Assembly: GCA_038049695.1 (NCBI GenBank)
Contig: CP142453.1
Location: 126,517,001-126,581,000, forward strand
From: Cinnamomum chago
Lineage: Eukaryota; Streptophyta; Magnoliopsida; Laurales; Lauraceae
Length of the DNA stretch: 64,000 bases
Reading direction: 5' to 3'
How positions within the stretch are numbered: position 1 is the stretch's first letter; each line of letters opens with the position of its first letter. This document shows, one piece after another, positions 1 to 13,302 of this stretch. The notes below the pieces were generated by a model. That model was not told the origin of the DNA and did no database searches. It was given only the letters and a program-made list of their open reading frames with translations. The translations under genes and the position numbers were made by a program.

Positions 1-2292
1 CTTAAATCTAAAAACTAGAAAAGTTAAAATGCAATGAATACTCAACAGATACATAGCCTTTCAGTGGTACTTTATTTACATAGATGGGGACAAATGTCAC
101 TCATTGCTCTTTGTTAGTGGGTGTGTTGAAAGTAACTATTTGAGAATTGAGAGCCCTTCTGGTGGGTCTATCCCCAAACTCAAGCCTCTCAAGACCACCA
201 TATTGTCACAATACTAGTGGCACTGTTTAAAGCGAATCTTCATCCCTGAAATCAATGAAACTCTGGATCTTTTTATTCAAATGGCCTGTTTGGTTAAAAG
301 CATTTTTGGACGGAATTTCTCTTGCCACGAACTCCAAACAGAAATGCAAATGCTGTTTATGGAAATTCTGAATTCCCTATTTGGTTTACTTTGAAGAGTG
401 AAAATTAGCAAAGCTAGCCATATGAATTGTCACTCCAAACCCTCTAGACAAGATATCCCCACGTGCTTGCAAGCAAATAGGCACTTAGAAATATGTCATT
501 TGCATGTGAAGTGAATCCAATCAGCACATGATCTTTTGAGCATGGATATTGGATTCTGAGAGAAACAAGAACTCCCTTAAGAACCAACATCAGAGTCCTT
601 CACTTTTCATGGACCACATTGTGTTTGTCCTTACGAGGAAATAACCAATGACCCATTTTTAGTGCATTGCAGCTCGAAAGGTACCCACTCTCGTTTGGTC
701 AAATGGAATAGCCGAAAGGGCTGCAGAGGCATCACAGCTCCCAACTACCCTTTCCTAGTTTGGGAAAGGAAAAGAAATCCTATTTAGACATCATTCTTTC
801 AATGGATAGATTCTTCAAGGAGCCACTTATGCATGAATAAGTGAGAGACTTTAGAAAGTTTCATACATAAAAAAAAGCTAGAAAACATGTAATAAAAGCT
901 TTTCTCATTCCCATGAAATTTGCAAATTATGAATTATTATGAAAACCATTACTATATTTGCAACTTGCAACTTGCAAGGTGCTCTCACAGTTGCCTGTTT
1001 GAAAAAGGAAAAAACAAAAACATGGACTGAACCAACAATTAAGGGTTTAACCTGGGCCACCTGGGCCCACATGAAAACCCGATCTGGGCTGGGCATTGGG
1101 CTCGCGGTGGGACTGAATTTTAAAACCCAATTGGCATTCAGATAGGATTCAGGTTTGGGCCTTGTGCAACCTGGACTACATTTAATTACCGTATTGAATT
1201 TGGGCTTGGGCCAGCAATTCAGGTCTCATGCTGGTTTGGATTATCAAACGTCATTCAGATTGGGCTTGGGCTTGGTCAAAGCTCGGCCATGCCACCCGAT
1301 TCGCACCTGTACCAACAGTGTCTTATGTGCCCTACTGCGGGCGCCATTGCCTATAATTCATCATCTGCTAGTAGCCAATTGGTAGCAGTAATGATCCGAC
1401 TTATGAAAGTAATGCATGGGCCATCCATAGAAGAAGAGATTCTTTCAAGCCCACTCGTGCGATTGCTTGCAAAAGCATATATGATAAAAACTGTATAAAC
1501 TTGTGAATTATGTATGCATAGAAATGAACATCTAGGGATGACAAACTGGTCTAGCATGGGCCAGGACCAATAACCATATATACCCAAAAAGCTCATATGT
1601 CAGCAGATTTGAATCTGGATCAGGGTCCAAGTGAGGTCCCCAATTTTAGGAATTATATCTAAAGCAGGTGAAAGTCTTCAAGTCTGGGTTCGGTTCTGGG
1701 TCCATGTTGGGTCTTATCTTGGTGTGCGTGAGTGCGTCTGTGTGAGGGTTCTAGATATGTAATTTCGAAAAGAAAAACTCAAATCATATAGTATTAAATG
1801 AAACAAAAAAAAGTAACATACAAGTATAGGTGGTAAAATCTTGTGAAAGTTGCACCATGATCATTTGTTATTGTCATGACTTTAAGTCTATTGATTTTAA
1901 GTGAAATAGAAAGGTGGTTTACCTTTTACACATGTGATAGTAAATGAGGATTTACGTATGTAAATATTACATGTTTATATTTAAATATCACATATGCAAA
2001 TTTTACACCTGTGAACCACAGTAACATGTTCTAGACCCACATTTAAACGGTCTACATTAGAGTTTACCCGGATAACCCATTTGACCTACTTTTGCTCAAT
2101 ATTTAGAGTTTCTAGGGTTTAAGATATGGGGTTTGGGGTTTATGATTTAGATCGGTCAAGAACACCATTTCCACATGAATGAATAAATGCCCCCAATGAT
2201 TATAGGCATGAAGTATCAAGATATAAAACTAAACCTTTAATTTTTTGTCATTAATACAAAAATATTGAACACTTCCTGTAAGTACCAAGAGT

Positions 2293-2295
<3 letters not shown>

Positions 2296-2327
<32 letters not shown>
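2296..2327. repeat. Poly(T) tract, about 32 nt
   Basis: An uninterrupted run of T. It could be the reverse-strand poly(A) tail of a retroposed sequence, but no element body could be recognised beside it. Confidence 0.9.
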
Positions 2328-2328
<1 letters not shown>

Positions 2329-3487
2329 GTGTACACAATGATGCATGAACAGGTATGATTAGCATTTAAATGAACTGACATGAAATTAGAACGAATACAT
2401 GACAGATCAAGGCGATCGTTGAGTGAGAAGTGACCAAATAGGGGTGGTTTCGCTCGTCATTACATGAAAGATCTAAACAAGACCCTCCATGGTTAAACAA
2501 GAAGGGCCCAGTGGTGGGTAGACAGGGATCTTATGGTTTTGATCGAGCATGTATGGGCCGCACATGGTTCGCCGGGGCGGCATGACAAGAACTCATTTCT
2601 GGAACATTAATTTCTTTTGATGATATATTACCGGTTGCACTAAAAAAAGACAGGCCGCGGATTGGAAGGAATTCATGAGACCTAATGGCCCCATTTGGAT
2701 CCTATGAACTCGGTTAACATGGAGACATAAGGCAGTCGAGGGCTACATTCGGCCGGTCCTACATGGGCCTTAGTTTGATCCCATCAAAGATTAAGAGTCC
2801 CTTGTCAGACAAGGACTTTGAATCCCAGGCTCGACCGGCCCTGGGGTGGGCTGACCGGGTGAACTGTGGGTACCTTTTGGGAAGGTCCTCTTTTTACCTA
2901 GTTTGGATGGACTTAGGTGAGATTTGGCTACCCTTTTGTGGACTCAGTTGACTATATGTGAGAATGTTTTGAGCCGACATTTCTCACACTTATCCCGGTT
3001 GTTTTGGGATTCAACCTAACTCAATTGTACACGGCGTGGGGGAATGAGATACCCTCCTTTGTATCTATGTGCGAAGATGATACGTTCGGGTATTGCGAAT
3101 CCTAATCCCTTTCGTTGACTGAGTAGGATTGTACAGAACTTTGGGAATGAGGATTCCACGGAACTTCGGAAATGACATTGTACTTAGGTTTGGGTTGTTT
3201 ATTATTCTGATTTCGATTTGTACCTTATGGTACCTTGTCAACATGTAACGAACATGTTCCTTAGTTCTGTATAATTTACTTTGTTTGGGATCATATAAAG
3301 AACTTAGATGATGGACTTAATATCCACTTTGATGTTCATTTGTTCTAATGTTTGACCGAGGTGTTGAGGCTAGTTGGCTTTGATTGTAAAGTTTTAAAGA
3401 GAACTACTTTTGAAGTTTGAAGCTATGTCTATTTGTTTGATATGATTCTAATGCAGAGTAGTTTCTTTTTCGTTTTGACGAATCTTA

Positions 3488-3542
3488 TTGACACAAGAAT
3501 AGCCTAGCCCCTCACTATTGTACGATTAAGATTCTTGTGTCA
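3488..3542. repeat. Inverted repeat / hairpin
   Basis: Two perfect 13-nt arms, ttgacacaagaat (3488-3500) and attcttgtgtcaa (3530-3542), are separated by 29 nt. The role is unknown; it may belong to a decayed element. Confidence 0.7.
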
Positions 3543-5899
3543 AACACCACTCAGCTGTAACGTCCAACGTAGCTAGGGGGCACCACCATGTGTGAGGGCT
3601 CTGATTTTGGCCATCTGCAGTTTGGATTTTATGTGATGGATGTACACCATCAGATACCTAAGATGATGGAGGTTCTGATATTTGTTTGTTTATACCACGA
3701 TATCCACTTTTGTCTGGCCCAACTCTTCTCCCATGCATTCTCTCTACCACGGCTCGGTTTGAGTGAGGAGGACTATAATAATATCCCATGGTGATTAGCA
3801 TATATATGTGGACCGCCTATCTTGTTAAGATGTTTTTGTTAGATTCCTTATAATTCAAATGTTATGTATTTCTTATGTTCTTATCTATTTGTTTACTCTG
3901 TTTAGTACTACATATCTACTGATGTTTTATATATATATATATATGTCTACCGACCGTCGTGTCTAATGATACTACTCTAGGTGCATAGGTATCCAGCCCA
4001 CCTATCTAGAGGAGGAGGAGACGGAAGAAGTTTGAGCAAATCAGCCTGATGACCTCCTAGATTACTATATAGATGACATCGTATAGTCATACTAAATCCA
4101 TACCAAGAGCCTTGACGATATATTTTGGTTTAGATTCATCTTTTGTTCTTTTGTCCTTTTGGTTGGTCCTATTTTAGTTGTGGTCTTTATTGTAATTAAT
4201 ACATTTTCTTAACTGTTAAACTTCAATTTTAAATAATATATTTCATTATTTGCTCTTAACTATACATTATGAGATACCACTTATTTAATTATGAAGCTTC
4301 CTCTATTTTGTATTCGTTCGAGGAAATGTTTGTACTTTGTAGCGGTCTTCAATCCGTATGTGACATGATTATGGTCCACATTGTGTGGTTTAATGTTTGA
4401 AAACTTTAATTGGCCCTTAATCTCACGCATAATCCCCGTTTTACCAAGACGGAGGTGTGACAATTCTTAACATGAATACGAGGGCATACAAAATTGTAAA
4501 AAATTAGATCTATACAATTGAGTTTTTTTCACATATTACTCAATATCTATGATGGTTTAAGATAATCGGCTTTAAGATCATAGAGTTTATTAGTCTAATA
4601 AAGAAATTTGGAGTCCATGGAAATAATAAAAAAATAAAGATGGTTGATGGAGCCCATGGAAATGCAATCATCACGTCAGAGTTGTACTGGCGTCTATTGT
4701 GTAATTGTGTGTGAAAGTCACTTCCACACCTCTTTAGATGTCAAAATTTTAGTATGTAAATGCCTTTATTTGCACACTAATTATACACATAAGTAAATGA
4801 ACATAAACAGTCATAAAAATACTTAACTTTTTACTGATGTGAATCATTTACGACCGAAAACAAATGACACCCAACAAATCCCTCATCGTCGAGTCTCAAG
4901 TTTTTCACATATGCGGAACTTTTTTCATTTTGAAAAGCATAAACTCCAACCATTGGATATTTATAGTAAATACAAACAAGAAACAATCAAAGACCCTATT
5001 TAAAGAAAAGACAACTGTATCCTCTTTTTCATCACAAAGGCAATGCCATGCAATTTAAAGAGATGAAAAGATCCAAAAGACCCACACAACTTCAACAAAA
5101 CTACAGAATTGCTCTTCCTAACCCCCACAGAAGAGTTTCTTTTTCTTTTTGAGAGAAGAAAAAGATCCAAAGACAACATCAGAACACCTAATAAGTTTCA
5201 GTAAGGTTAAACTTGTTTAAATGAAGTTTTTGCTCATACATAGAAATATTTATCCTTTTAAGTGTTTATGAAGCCATCGTTTTGATGATTGAGACTGTTG
5301 ATTTCATGAACATATATTGGACTGAACATGCCCAGTAGCCCATGATCATTGTTAAAAGGAATGGATTGCAATTTGATGGATATGATTTTCTACTAAAGGA
5401 TAATTTTAAATCAAGATCCTTTCATCATGTGGGTCCCGTCAGATTGACGGTCTGGATCACCATCAACGATTTCGATCATCCAGCGACGCGCCCCACATGC
5501 ATGACATGGAGGGCAAGTGACGCAATTCAATCTAGGGGGTGTAACTTTGCATGGTTAAACCCACGTCCCCACGTCCCAGCCAGCATGAAAATGCAATTCA
5601 ATCTACATATTCCCATGCTCAGGCTTGTGCTTTGGGTACCTGATGAGGCCCAGCCCACTTTCCAACCTAATTAAGTATTTTATGTAATAAGTGATGATTC
5701 ATTAATCTAACTCAAATACATGGGATTTCATTGCCGGAGACCCAGATTACCAGAAACTCTAATTAAGTTAGCCCCACTCACCTCGAATTACACTTGGGCT
5801 CGGGCTTAGCCACATCGAATTTGAGCTGAACTTGAGTTGGCTAGGTTAGCATGAACCCAGCCCACCTGAGCTGGGACCAACAATTATCTTACAGTAGTG

Positions 5900-6067
5900 C
5901 TACCTGGACAAACTTTTTGGCCAGAATTTTGGACAACACCTATGATATCACTTGAATATCATTTATATTCAAGTGATATCATAGGCGTTGTCCAAAATTC
6001 TGGCCAGATATTCAAGGGATATCATAGAGGTTGTCCAAAATTCTGGCCAAAAAGTCTGTCCAGGTAG
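5900..6067. mobile_element. Palindromic MITE-like element
   Basis: The left end runs ctacctggacaaactttttg and continues through ggccagaattttggacaac. The right end is its reverse complement with few mismatches (ends tgtccaggtag). The centre is a second perfect palindrome around 'gatatcacttgaatat' / 'atattcaagtgatatc'. The motif 'gttgtccaaaattctggcca' occurs twice in the right half, so an internal duplication is present. The whole unit can fold into one long hairpin, as in Tourist- or Stowaway-like MITEs. The target duplication is unclear; 'tta' flanks both sides a few bases outside. Confidence 0.75.
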
Positions 6068-6089
6068 ACTTTTTTATTATCTTATGTTT

Positions 6090-6362
6090 TAATGGCCTTC
6101 ACTTGAAGGACCCTAAGAAAGATGGCCTTTTTGTGATTCTTTCTCATACCAGAGGCAATTAAGAAGATTTCAAGTGAAATAAACTTGAAACTTTTATTTT
6201 TGGTAGTCTTTCCCTGAGAGACTCCTCTTGCCATGGAGAGCTAAACGATTAAGAACTTTCCAAAACCCTGATTCCTATAGCATAGATAGGAGGAAAAAGC
6301 CATAAAAATTCTTAATCTCCAATCATTTCATATTCTTAATTGTGCATGAAATAAAGATCAAG
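6090..6362 (+). promoter_or_regulatory. Presumed 5' leader of the syntaxin gene
   Basis: This AT-rich stretch precedes the syntaxin start. It has very short upstream reading frames, one of three codons then stop at 6232 (atggagagctaa) and one of two codons then stop at 6346 (atgaaataa), just before the real start at 6363. The transcription start cannot be placed from sequence. Confidence 0.35.
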
Positions 6363-9300
6363 ATGAATGATCTTCTCACGGTAATCCTTTTCTGTTTTTT
6401 TTCTTTTCTTTTTCAATCAATGTTCTATCATTTCCATTAGATGTATTTATTTTCCATGAAGCTCTGGTTTCAGAGGAGCATGAAGAAATTATTTGAGTTT
6501 CTTGGATTTTAGTGTTTTGGGTCTTTCTTAAGGAATTGTTTGATATAGATCTTTAATTTCTTGGGTTTTGTTGGATTTTTTATTTCTTTTTCCAGGAATT
6601 TAGGTTCTTTTGTTTTTTTACAAAGGAAATCATTGTCTCATGGCATTGGGATGCATTCATGCAGTTGAAATCATGGCCTCTGGCAGAAGAACAAAGTGTT
6701 AATGATTGATGTATTAACTATGTGGTTGTCTGTTTTACATTTTAAATTGGTAATGTTTTTATTGAACTATAATTAATAATGATATTCTTAAGATAATTTT
6801 GTGCTAGATATAATTTTAGAACAAATACACAGGTATGGAAATTTTCTCCTGAGACGTACCTTTCATAGTTTTAATGAGGTAAATATTTCAGCATCTTGGG
6901 GGACCCCACCTATTCCCAAACAAGAAAGTATTAGAAATACTAAGGTTATAGGAAATCAAATATTTCCAGATATCCAAGATTCATATATATATATATATAT
7001 TCATATTTTTATATATTTATACAGCCAAATAAGCCATTATTATTTTAGAAAAATACGTTTCCATTGTATAAAAAATCAGTACATAATTCTTCCCTTGTCA
7101 AGACATAATTATATGGATTTATGTAAAATTCATAGGTCCGTTAGTCTAATTAGAACTTGTAATAAAAAGCACTTTTAAATTTACTTCATTTGGAATTTAA
7201 GAAGTGGTGGTGGTTGTTTAGGAAGTGTCATGGACTACACTTTTCATGTGATTATATTTTAATTAAAAAATTTATTAAGTGATTATTTCATACTCACTAC
7301 TTATTTATGGAATTTGCATTTGATGGGCATTAATTTGCAATTGATCCTGTGCATGTGTTTCTTCTGATATAGTTTACTTGAATTCTGAAAGAACTATTTT
7401 AATGTTGGCTTTACAGTTTTGGTGATTGATTCGAGTACAATCATCAATACCAGGAACAAGGTTAAGATTATTTAGAAATCATAAAAACTGCACGCGTAAC
7501 TGAAAAGCAAATGGTGGGGCCATGCATGTGTTGCTTATCATATAGTTTATTTGGTTTCTAAAAGAACCATTATAATGTAAGCTTTACAGTTTGGATGATT
7601 GGAGCTTTATAGTTTGGATGATTGGATCAAGCCCAATCAATCAATACATGAATGTAAATCCTATAATAAGAATCATTTATTTCATTGAATGATATGATTA
7701 GCAATGAACACGACTGCAGCGCTCCTTTGAAATGGGTCGAATCCCCCCTCCCAGAGAGAGAGATATTGAATCTGGACCTGATCCAACAGATACAGGGATG
7801 GAAGGCTTCTTCACTCAGGTATGAATAACATATCCTAAAAACATCATAAAACAAAGCTAACCTGATCATAATCTAAGATAAGCTCATCCTCATCTCAACA
7901 TATCCAACCTTCTTAATATTCTCCTACTGTCTTCACTTGTATCCAACCAAGGCATTTTGGAACAATAAACAATTTCTACATTGCTATTATGTCAGATAAA
8001 AATTACTATCAATGATTAAATTGGGATGTGAATTTTACACCAAATAACGCATTCATGCGTGCACCCATAGCTAAAGGGAAGTGTAAGCTTTCATCAGTTG
8101 ACATCACATGTTAGTTCAATTGTTCAGATATCACTAGTATAGGTTAATGGTAAGCTTCAGAACCAAATAAGCATTCCAGTTCAAACCTTTTTTTCTTTTG
8201 TTCATTGATATTTTGTAATGGCAGGTGAGAGAAATAGAGAAACAAATTGAAAAGATCACAACACTTCTGCACAAACTTCAGGTATTACTTGAAATTCATC
8301 TACATATTAGCTCATAGGATAGATTATGCTGTATATACTTCTTTCAAGACTCTCTTTGTTGAGGCCACAGCCTTTGTAGCAACTTCTAAATTACTACTGT
8401 AATTTAGGCTGCAAATGTGGAGTCCCACACTGTAACAAGAGCCGCAGCTATGAAAGGTGCATTAAATGAAATGCTGTTCATATTCCACTCTGTTTAGTCT
8501 TATTCCTGTATTTTCTCAATCAAATTTCGCATTTCTTTCAGAAATCAAAGCACGAATGGAGATGGATGTTGATGAAGTTGGAAAATTTGCTCTGAAGGTT
8601 AAAAAGGACCTTGAAGACCTTGACAGAGATGTAGGTTACTTGCACAGCTGAAATAAACAGATGTATGCTTCTTTTCGGCATGAGTTCTAACAAACATGTA
8701 CAAATACTATTACACCGAACTGCCTTTTCTCCTCTACGAGAGAAAAGGAAATTGACAAGCCCGCAGATATACAAAAATAAAAACAACAATTATTACTGTC
8801 TGAGGTTTTGACAAGGAACTTGGATGTTATTCTGAGTTATTTAATTAAAATGGTCTTACATGTGCTTGGCCTTAGGAATCTATATACGTGTTTTTGTTAC
8901 AAAAAGATCACAATGTTTTTCAAACTTTGCAGAATATGGCGAACAGAGATAAACCAGGATGTGGGAAAGGATCAGGCGTAGATCGATCGAGAATGGCGAT
9001 GACAGTGTAAGTCAATGAGTGCCATTATCTAATTTTCTATGCAATATATGCTAAAAAATATGTGAATACAAATTACAGGGGTCTCAAAATGAAACAAACA
9101 ACACTTGTTTAGATGTAACCCACATCACAGGTTAGGATGAATATTTTGGCACAATGCATCCCATCCTGGTCATTTTACTTTGCATTTGAGACAACAGGGA
9201 AACCAATATCTAATTATGTGATTTTGTCTTTCATCTACTCTATTTCAGCATTCATCATGGCTTGCTGTGCATATGTGTATAAGCCACTTTAAAACATCTT

Positions 9301-11502
9301 CTTTTGTAGCTTTGTCTTGTGCTCTTTCCTCTCGGTGGGCTTTGTTTTCCCTTTCTCTTTTCATTTTGGCTTTTCGGTATACCCCTCTTGTACTGTTAAG
9401 TCTTTTCATCTATTGTAACTGTCTATTGATATCAACATGAACCCTCTTGTACTGTTAAGTCTTTTCATCTATTGTAACTGTCTATTGATATCAACATGAA
9501 ACTTTTTATCTAATTTTGAGCTCATATAATTGTCAAAGTGGTTATGTCATGATATATGATTTGTTTTTTTAAGGGCATTAAAGAAGAAGTTGAAGGAACG
9601 AATGTCTGAATTTCAGGTATCCAACTTTTTAGTTATAAAAAAACAGAAGTCATTGTATTATTTGATAACTGTGATAGGTTTTCTGAATTCCTTATATAAT
9701 TTCAGATTCTAAGGCAAAACATCCAAGACGAATATCGAGAGGTTGTTGGGAGAAGAGTCTTTACAGGTTTTCTAAGCTCAATATGATAAAATATCAACTA
9801 CAAGAATCTCAAACAGTTTTCATTATTATGCCTTTGCATATTTTATTCAATTAGTGATAGGGTTGTAGCTGATATCTTGTAATTTTGTGTTTCTTGAGCA
9901 GTGACAGGAACTCATGCTGATGAAGAGGTAATAATAATCCATTGTTAAAAAAAAAAAAAAAAAGAGAGAGAATGATCGTCTCTTTTATTTCCAGCTCATT
10001 GATGAATTATTCTTTCAGTGTTTAATTGGATTTCTTTTATTCAATAAGATACTCTGGATGAAGGATGGTTATCCATTCTGCTTGTACTTCTATGCACCAT
10101 AAAAATTGAAAATCCTTCTGCCTTTCTCCCAGAATCAGTATGCACTTTTTTTACTTGTAAACCAACAAAAAGTTTTTTTTTTAAATATTCTATCTAATAT
10201 GGTTTTTACCATTGCACCACATCAATAACCCTATTCTATCAAATGTGGTTATGTAACTATTTTCAGACGATTGATCGATTGATAGAGACAGGAAATAGTG
10301 AACAAATCTTTGAGAAGGCAATTCAGGGGCATGGCAGAGGACAGGTAAATTTAGCTTCATAAAACCCAAAGCCATCCAATGTGGCCTTAGAATTACCTAA
10401 CCAGCTACTACTTTTGCAGATCATGGACACACTAGCAGAGATTCAAGAGAGATGTGATACAGTCAAGGAAATAGAGAAAAAACTTTATGATTTGCAACAG
10501 GTGTATTGCACTTAAAGATCTTCTCAAAATGTTTTATGTTTGTGAATCTCAGAGGCATTGGAATCTTATAAACTGTGTGTTTGTGGCAGATGTTCATGGA
10601 TATGTCCGTGATGGTCGAAGCACAAGGAGACATGTTGGATGACATTGAAACTCAGGTAAGCACTAGAGTGTTTGTAACTATGGTTTCTCTAAGACTCTTG
10701 TTTCATTAGAATAAATTTGATTTCAGATTTGGTATTTATATGGGTTTTCAAATAATTTAGAGTGTTTTGTGTATGGCTAGAGCGAGTTATTTGGATTCTT
10801 TCATGTTGAAAAAAAGGCATTTTTTATATATTTGGTCAAGATTTTGAAGGACTGAGTTTTGTAAATTTTGGAAAAGAATCAAATGGTGTTGCCCATCACT
10901 CTTCCTACTACACTACACGCATCTAACCAGAAAACTCCTGAACTTTTTAACAACTAAAACACATCTCAAAGCAAAACATTTGACTGTTTTTGTTGAGAGA
11001 GAGAGAGAGAGAGAGATATGTTCCTCTACTCCACTTGCTTCATTTAAATTGATAAAACACGATCCGGGTTCCCTGTGAAAAAGGTTGTTTGAGGAAACAT
11101 GATCAGGGCTCCATATGAAAAAAGTTGTTTATCTTTAAAAGCTCTAATTTCTAATGAAAGAAGATGAAGTTTTCTCTTCACTATTTAAGCATCTTCAAAT
11201 GTTCATTAAAATTAAGAAAAGTGGCACAAACTATGTTTGAAATCAACGCAAATTACTAGGTAGAGTAAAAGAAACAAAGGAACTAGAAGAAACAAAAATC
11301 ACTGATGCTCTTGTTTGTATTTGGAATGTCTCACCAGGTCTCTAATGCAGTCGACCATGTCAACTCGGGCACAAGAGTCCTTCAAAAGGGAAAGGAGTTG
11401 CAAAAGAATACACGAAAATATATGTGCTTTGCGATTCTCATCCTCCTTGTAGTCATTATCGTCGCCGTTGTTGCAGTTTTAAAGTCACTTAAATTTGGAT
11501 GA
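6363..11502 (+). CDS. SYP132: Qa-SNARE syntaxin, SYP13 (SYP131/132) type
   Basis: This is a plasma-membrane t-SNARE that drives vesicle fusion at the cell surface. There are 13 coding exons: 6363-6380, 7720-7818, 8225-8281, 8408-8456, 8542-8630, 8933-9006, 9574-9616, 9706-9766, 9902-9927, 10267-10344, 10420-10500, 10590-10655 and 11338-11502. All introns are GT-AG and the phases fit, giving 301 aa (the family is about 300). The protein starts MNDLLTRSFEMG. It has an N-terminal Habc bundle (about 36-155) with the family motif KPGCGKGSGVDRSR, a SNARE motif at about 205-267 with zero-layer glutamine Q237 in VEAQGDM, and a C-terminal membrane anchor at about 275-294. The many small exons fit the SYP13 group better than the few-exon SYP11/12 groups. 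The start is chosen because MNDLL is the conserved SYP1 N-terminus. Intron 1 is 1339 nt. Confidence 0.93.
9383..9500. repeat. Tandem duplication, 59 bp x 2
   Basis: Two adjacent copies of a 59-bp unit (starting ccctcttgtactgttaagtc) with no visible difference lie inside intron 6 of the syntaxin gene. The identity suggests a recent duplication, or an assembly artefact. Confidence 0.9.
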
Positions 11503-11830
11503 GGTGGAGCTTATATTATGTATTGTAGAATATGTACAACCATCTTCCTCGCGTCTGCAACATTAACACTTGTATTCTCTTAAAAAAGCATTCACACATG
11601 TATTCAATTATTTTGTTCTTCCATATCAGAAGTGGTTCTACAGCTTCTACCAGTTGTGCAATGCCAATCATTATAAATGGAGATGCAAGTCAGGAGGCTA
11701 TTTGGACTAGTGATCATGTACTAGTGAATGCCAATGTGGACTTGGGTTTTGGATTTTGCTTCTTTTTCTCACTAAATCTATAAGATAGTTCACTAGAAAG
11801 CTGATAAAATCCTTCATTGTTCATGATAAA
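11503..11830 (+). other. Presumed 3' UTR of the syntaxin gene
   Basis: Follows the stop codon directly. There is no clear canonical poly(A) signal, so the end is approximate. Confidence 0.35.
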
Positions 11831-13302
11831 ATCCCAACATATATGCTACTACTCTATTTCTACCTCCCTATATCACTCTAAACAATGTCAACTTGAAAAA
11901 AGATTAGCATGATCCAAACATTCCACGCATACAAGTCTAATTTCAGCTGGTTTGCTTAGTTTTCTAGTATGGATTGGTGACCTTTATTCAGTATTATATT
12001 GAATATCATGTTCTCAAAACCTTCTATGGTGGAGGGCCAATCATTGTCAGAGTCAAATACATTGGGGTGTGATTAGAAAATTGATCCTTCTTTCCTCAGA
12101 GTTATACTCCAAATCTACACTGATTTTCACTCCAATATATAACTGTTATCCCAATTCAGACCTGTGGTGCAGGATTAGTATAGCAAACAAAGGTAGTAGA
12201 AAATATACCAGAAACCTCTTGAAAATTTCAAACTGACCCCAGAATTTCTTTAAAATTTTACAAAAAGACTGCTCTTTTGATAGCCAAAAAATGTATCCAT
12301 AATGAAGGTGTCTTATGGACTGGTACCTTCACCTGGTGAAGATAGATACCATGGGCTAAGATACAGGGACACTTCAAAATAGGCAACATATCATGTTCTA
12401 TCATAACGGGTACTCCACTTTTTTATATGTTAAATTCATATCTTTGTCATATCCATGTCATATATTAGCATCATAAACCATGCGTAAAATGTTACACATG
12501 TGCAGTGTTTACATAAGAAAATGAGTGCAAACAAATGAATCACAAGCATTCGTATGCTTTCTATGCATGGGATATGCAAATAGGTTTTACATATGTGAAA
12601 CACATTACCATGTTTCCCAAAGTTGCAATTTCACATAAGTGGGTACATCAAACAGTTTTAGAAGTGTATAACACGCCTTAGTTTGTATCATTGATATGAG
12701 AATACTGAACAGAACAATTGAGATAGGAATTAAGGGCCCTCGAAGGCGCAAAAAATCATATCTATGGCGCTTGAGGCGGCTTAACGCCATGGCCCAAATT
12801 TCACTCCAACTACATTGATATATACATATGGTTTGAATGATTACATCAACTCTATATCCACATATGATCGATCGATCAAAATTATTATTTTGGCCGGAGT
12901 GAAGTTTGGTCCATTTTCTATGCAGAGGGTGGTCTACAATGTCAGTGGTCCATTTCACCCCGCAATTGGAGTAAAATGACATGCAATGAGACCAAATGAA
13001 GGTAAAGCCGTCCCCACTCCAATTAATAAAAAGGAAAAGTAAAAAATAAAGAAAAAACAAGTCCAGAAAGGCCAAACTGCAACTTTTCATCCTCTCTAAG
13101 CAGAGGAAAAGTTGCATATGAAGTGGTATTTTATTTTCTTTACTTTTCTTTGCCCTCCATATCTGGGTTGGATTTGTACCTGGGTCCATATGAAAATGAA
13201 TAACCATCAATGCATGATTTCTATTTAAATGCACAATTGACCCCTTGTTAATGCACTTGCCTGCTGTGGCTTATTACATTCCTCGCTTATGAGTTATAAC
13301 AG
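11831..13302. other. Intergenic DNA, no supported gene
   Basis: A 209-codon open frame on the minus strand (13234-12605) covers much of this stretch. Its composition is irregular, it has no recognisable domain, and it runs through repeat-like sequence, so I do not call it a gene. A short perfect inverted repeat is present at about 13078-13117 (tgcaacttttc ... gaaaagttgca). Confidence 0.6.

Larger units (their letters stand above)
1..5890. other. Intergenic region, decayed repeats, no gene seen
   Basis: No reading frame here looks like a protein gene and no splice-consistent exon chain was found. The stretch at about 1030-1310 is rich in degenerate 'gggcttggg' words, as in decayed hAT-type elements, but I could not find matching ends or a target duplication. 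Around 2105-2145 there are short degenerate telomere-like words (tagggttt, ggggttt). The part from about 2690 to 4470 has LTR-like features (a 'tgtaacgtcc' motif near 3556 and a 'gtgtgaca' motif near 4455), but ends and duplications do not pair convincingly. Confidence 0.6.

Noticed and set aside
1030-1310. An Ac-like hAT element
   Set aside because: Word content fits, but no inverted ends or 8-bp duplication could be matched.
3556-4462. A solo LTR of a Gypsy-type element
   Set aside because: Motifs typical of LTR ends are present, but the flanking 5-bp duplication and TG...CA pairing do not work out.
12605-13234. The longest single open frame of the window (209 codons, minus strand) as a gene
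   Set aside because: Odd composition, no domain, no splice context, and it crosses repeat-like sequence including a fold-back; likely chance.
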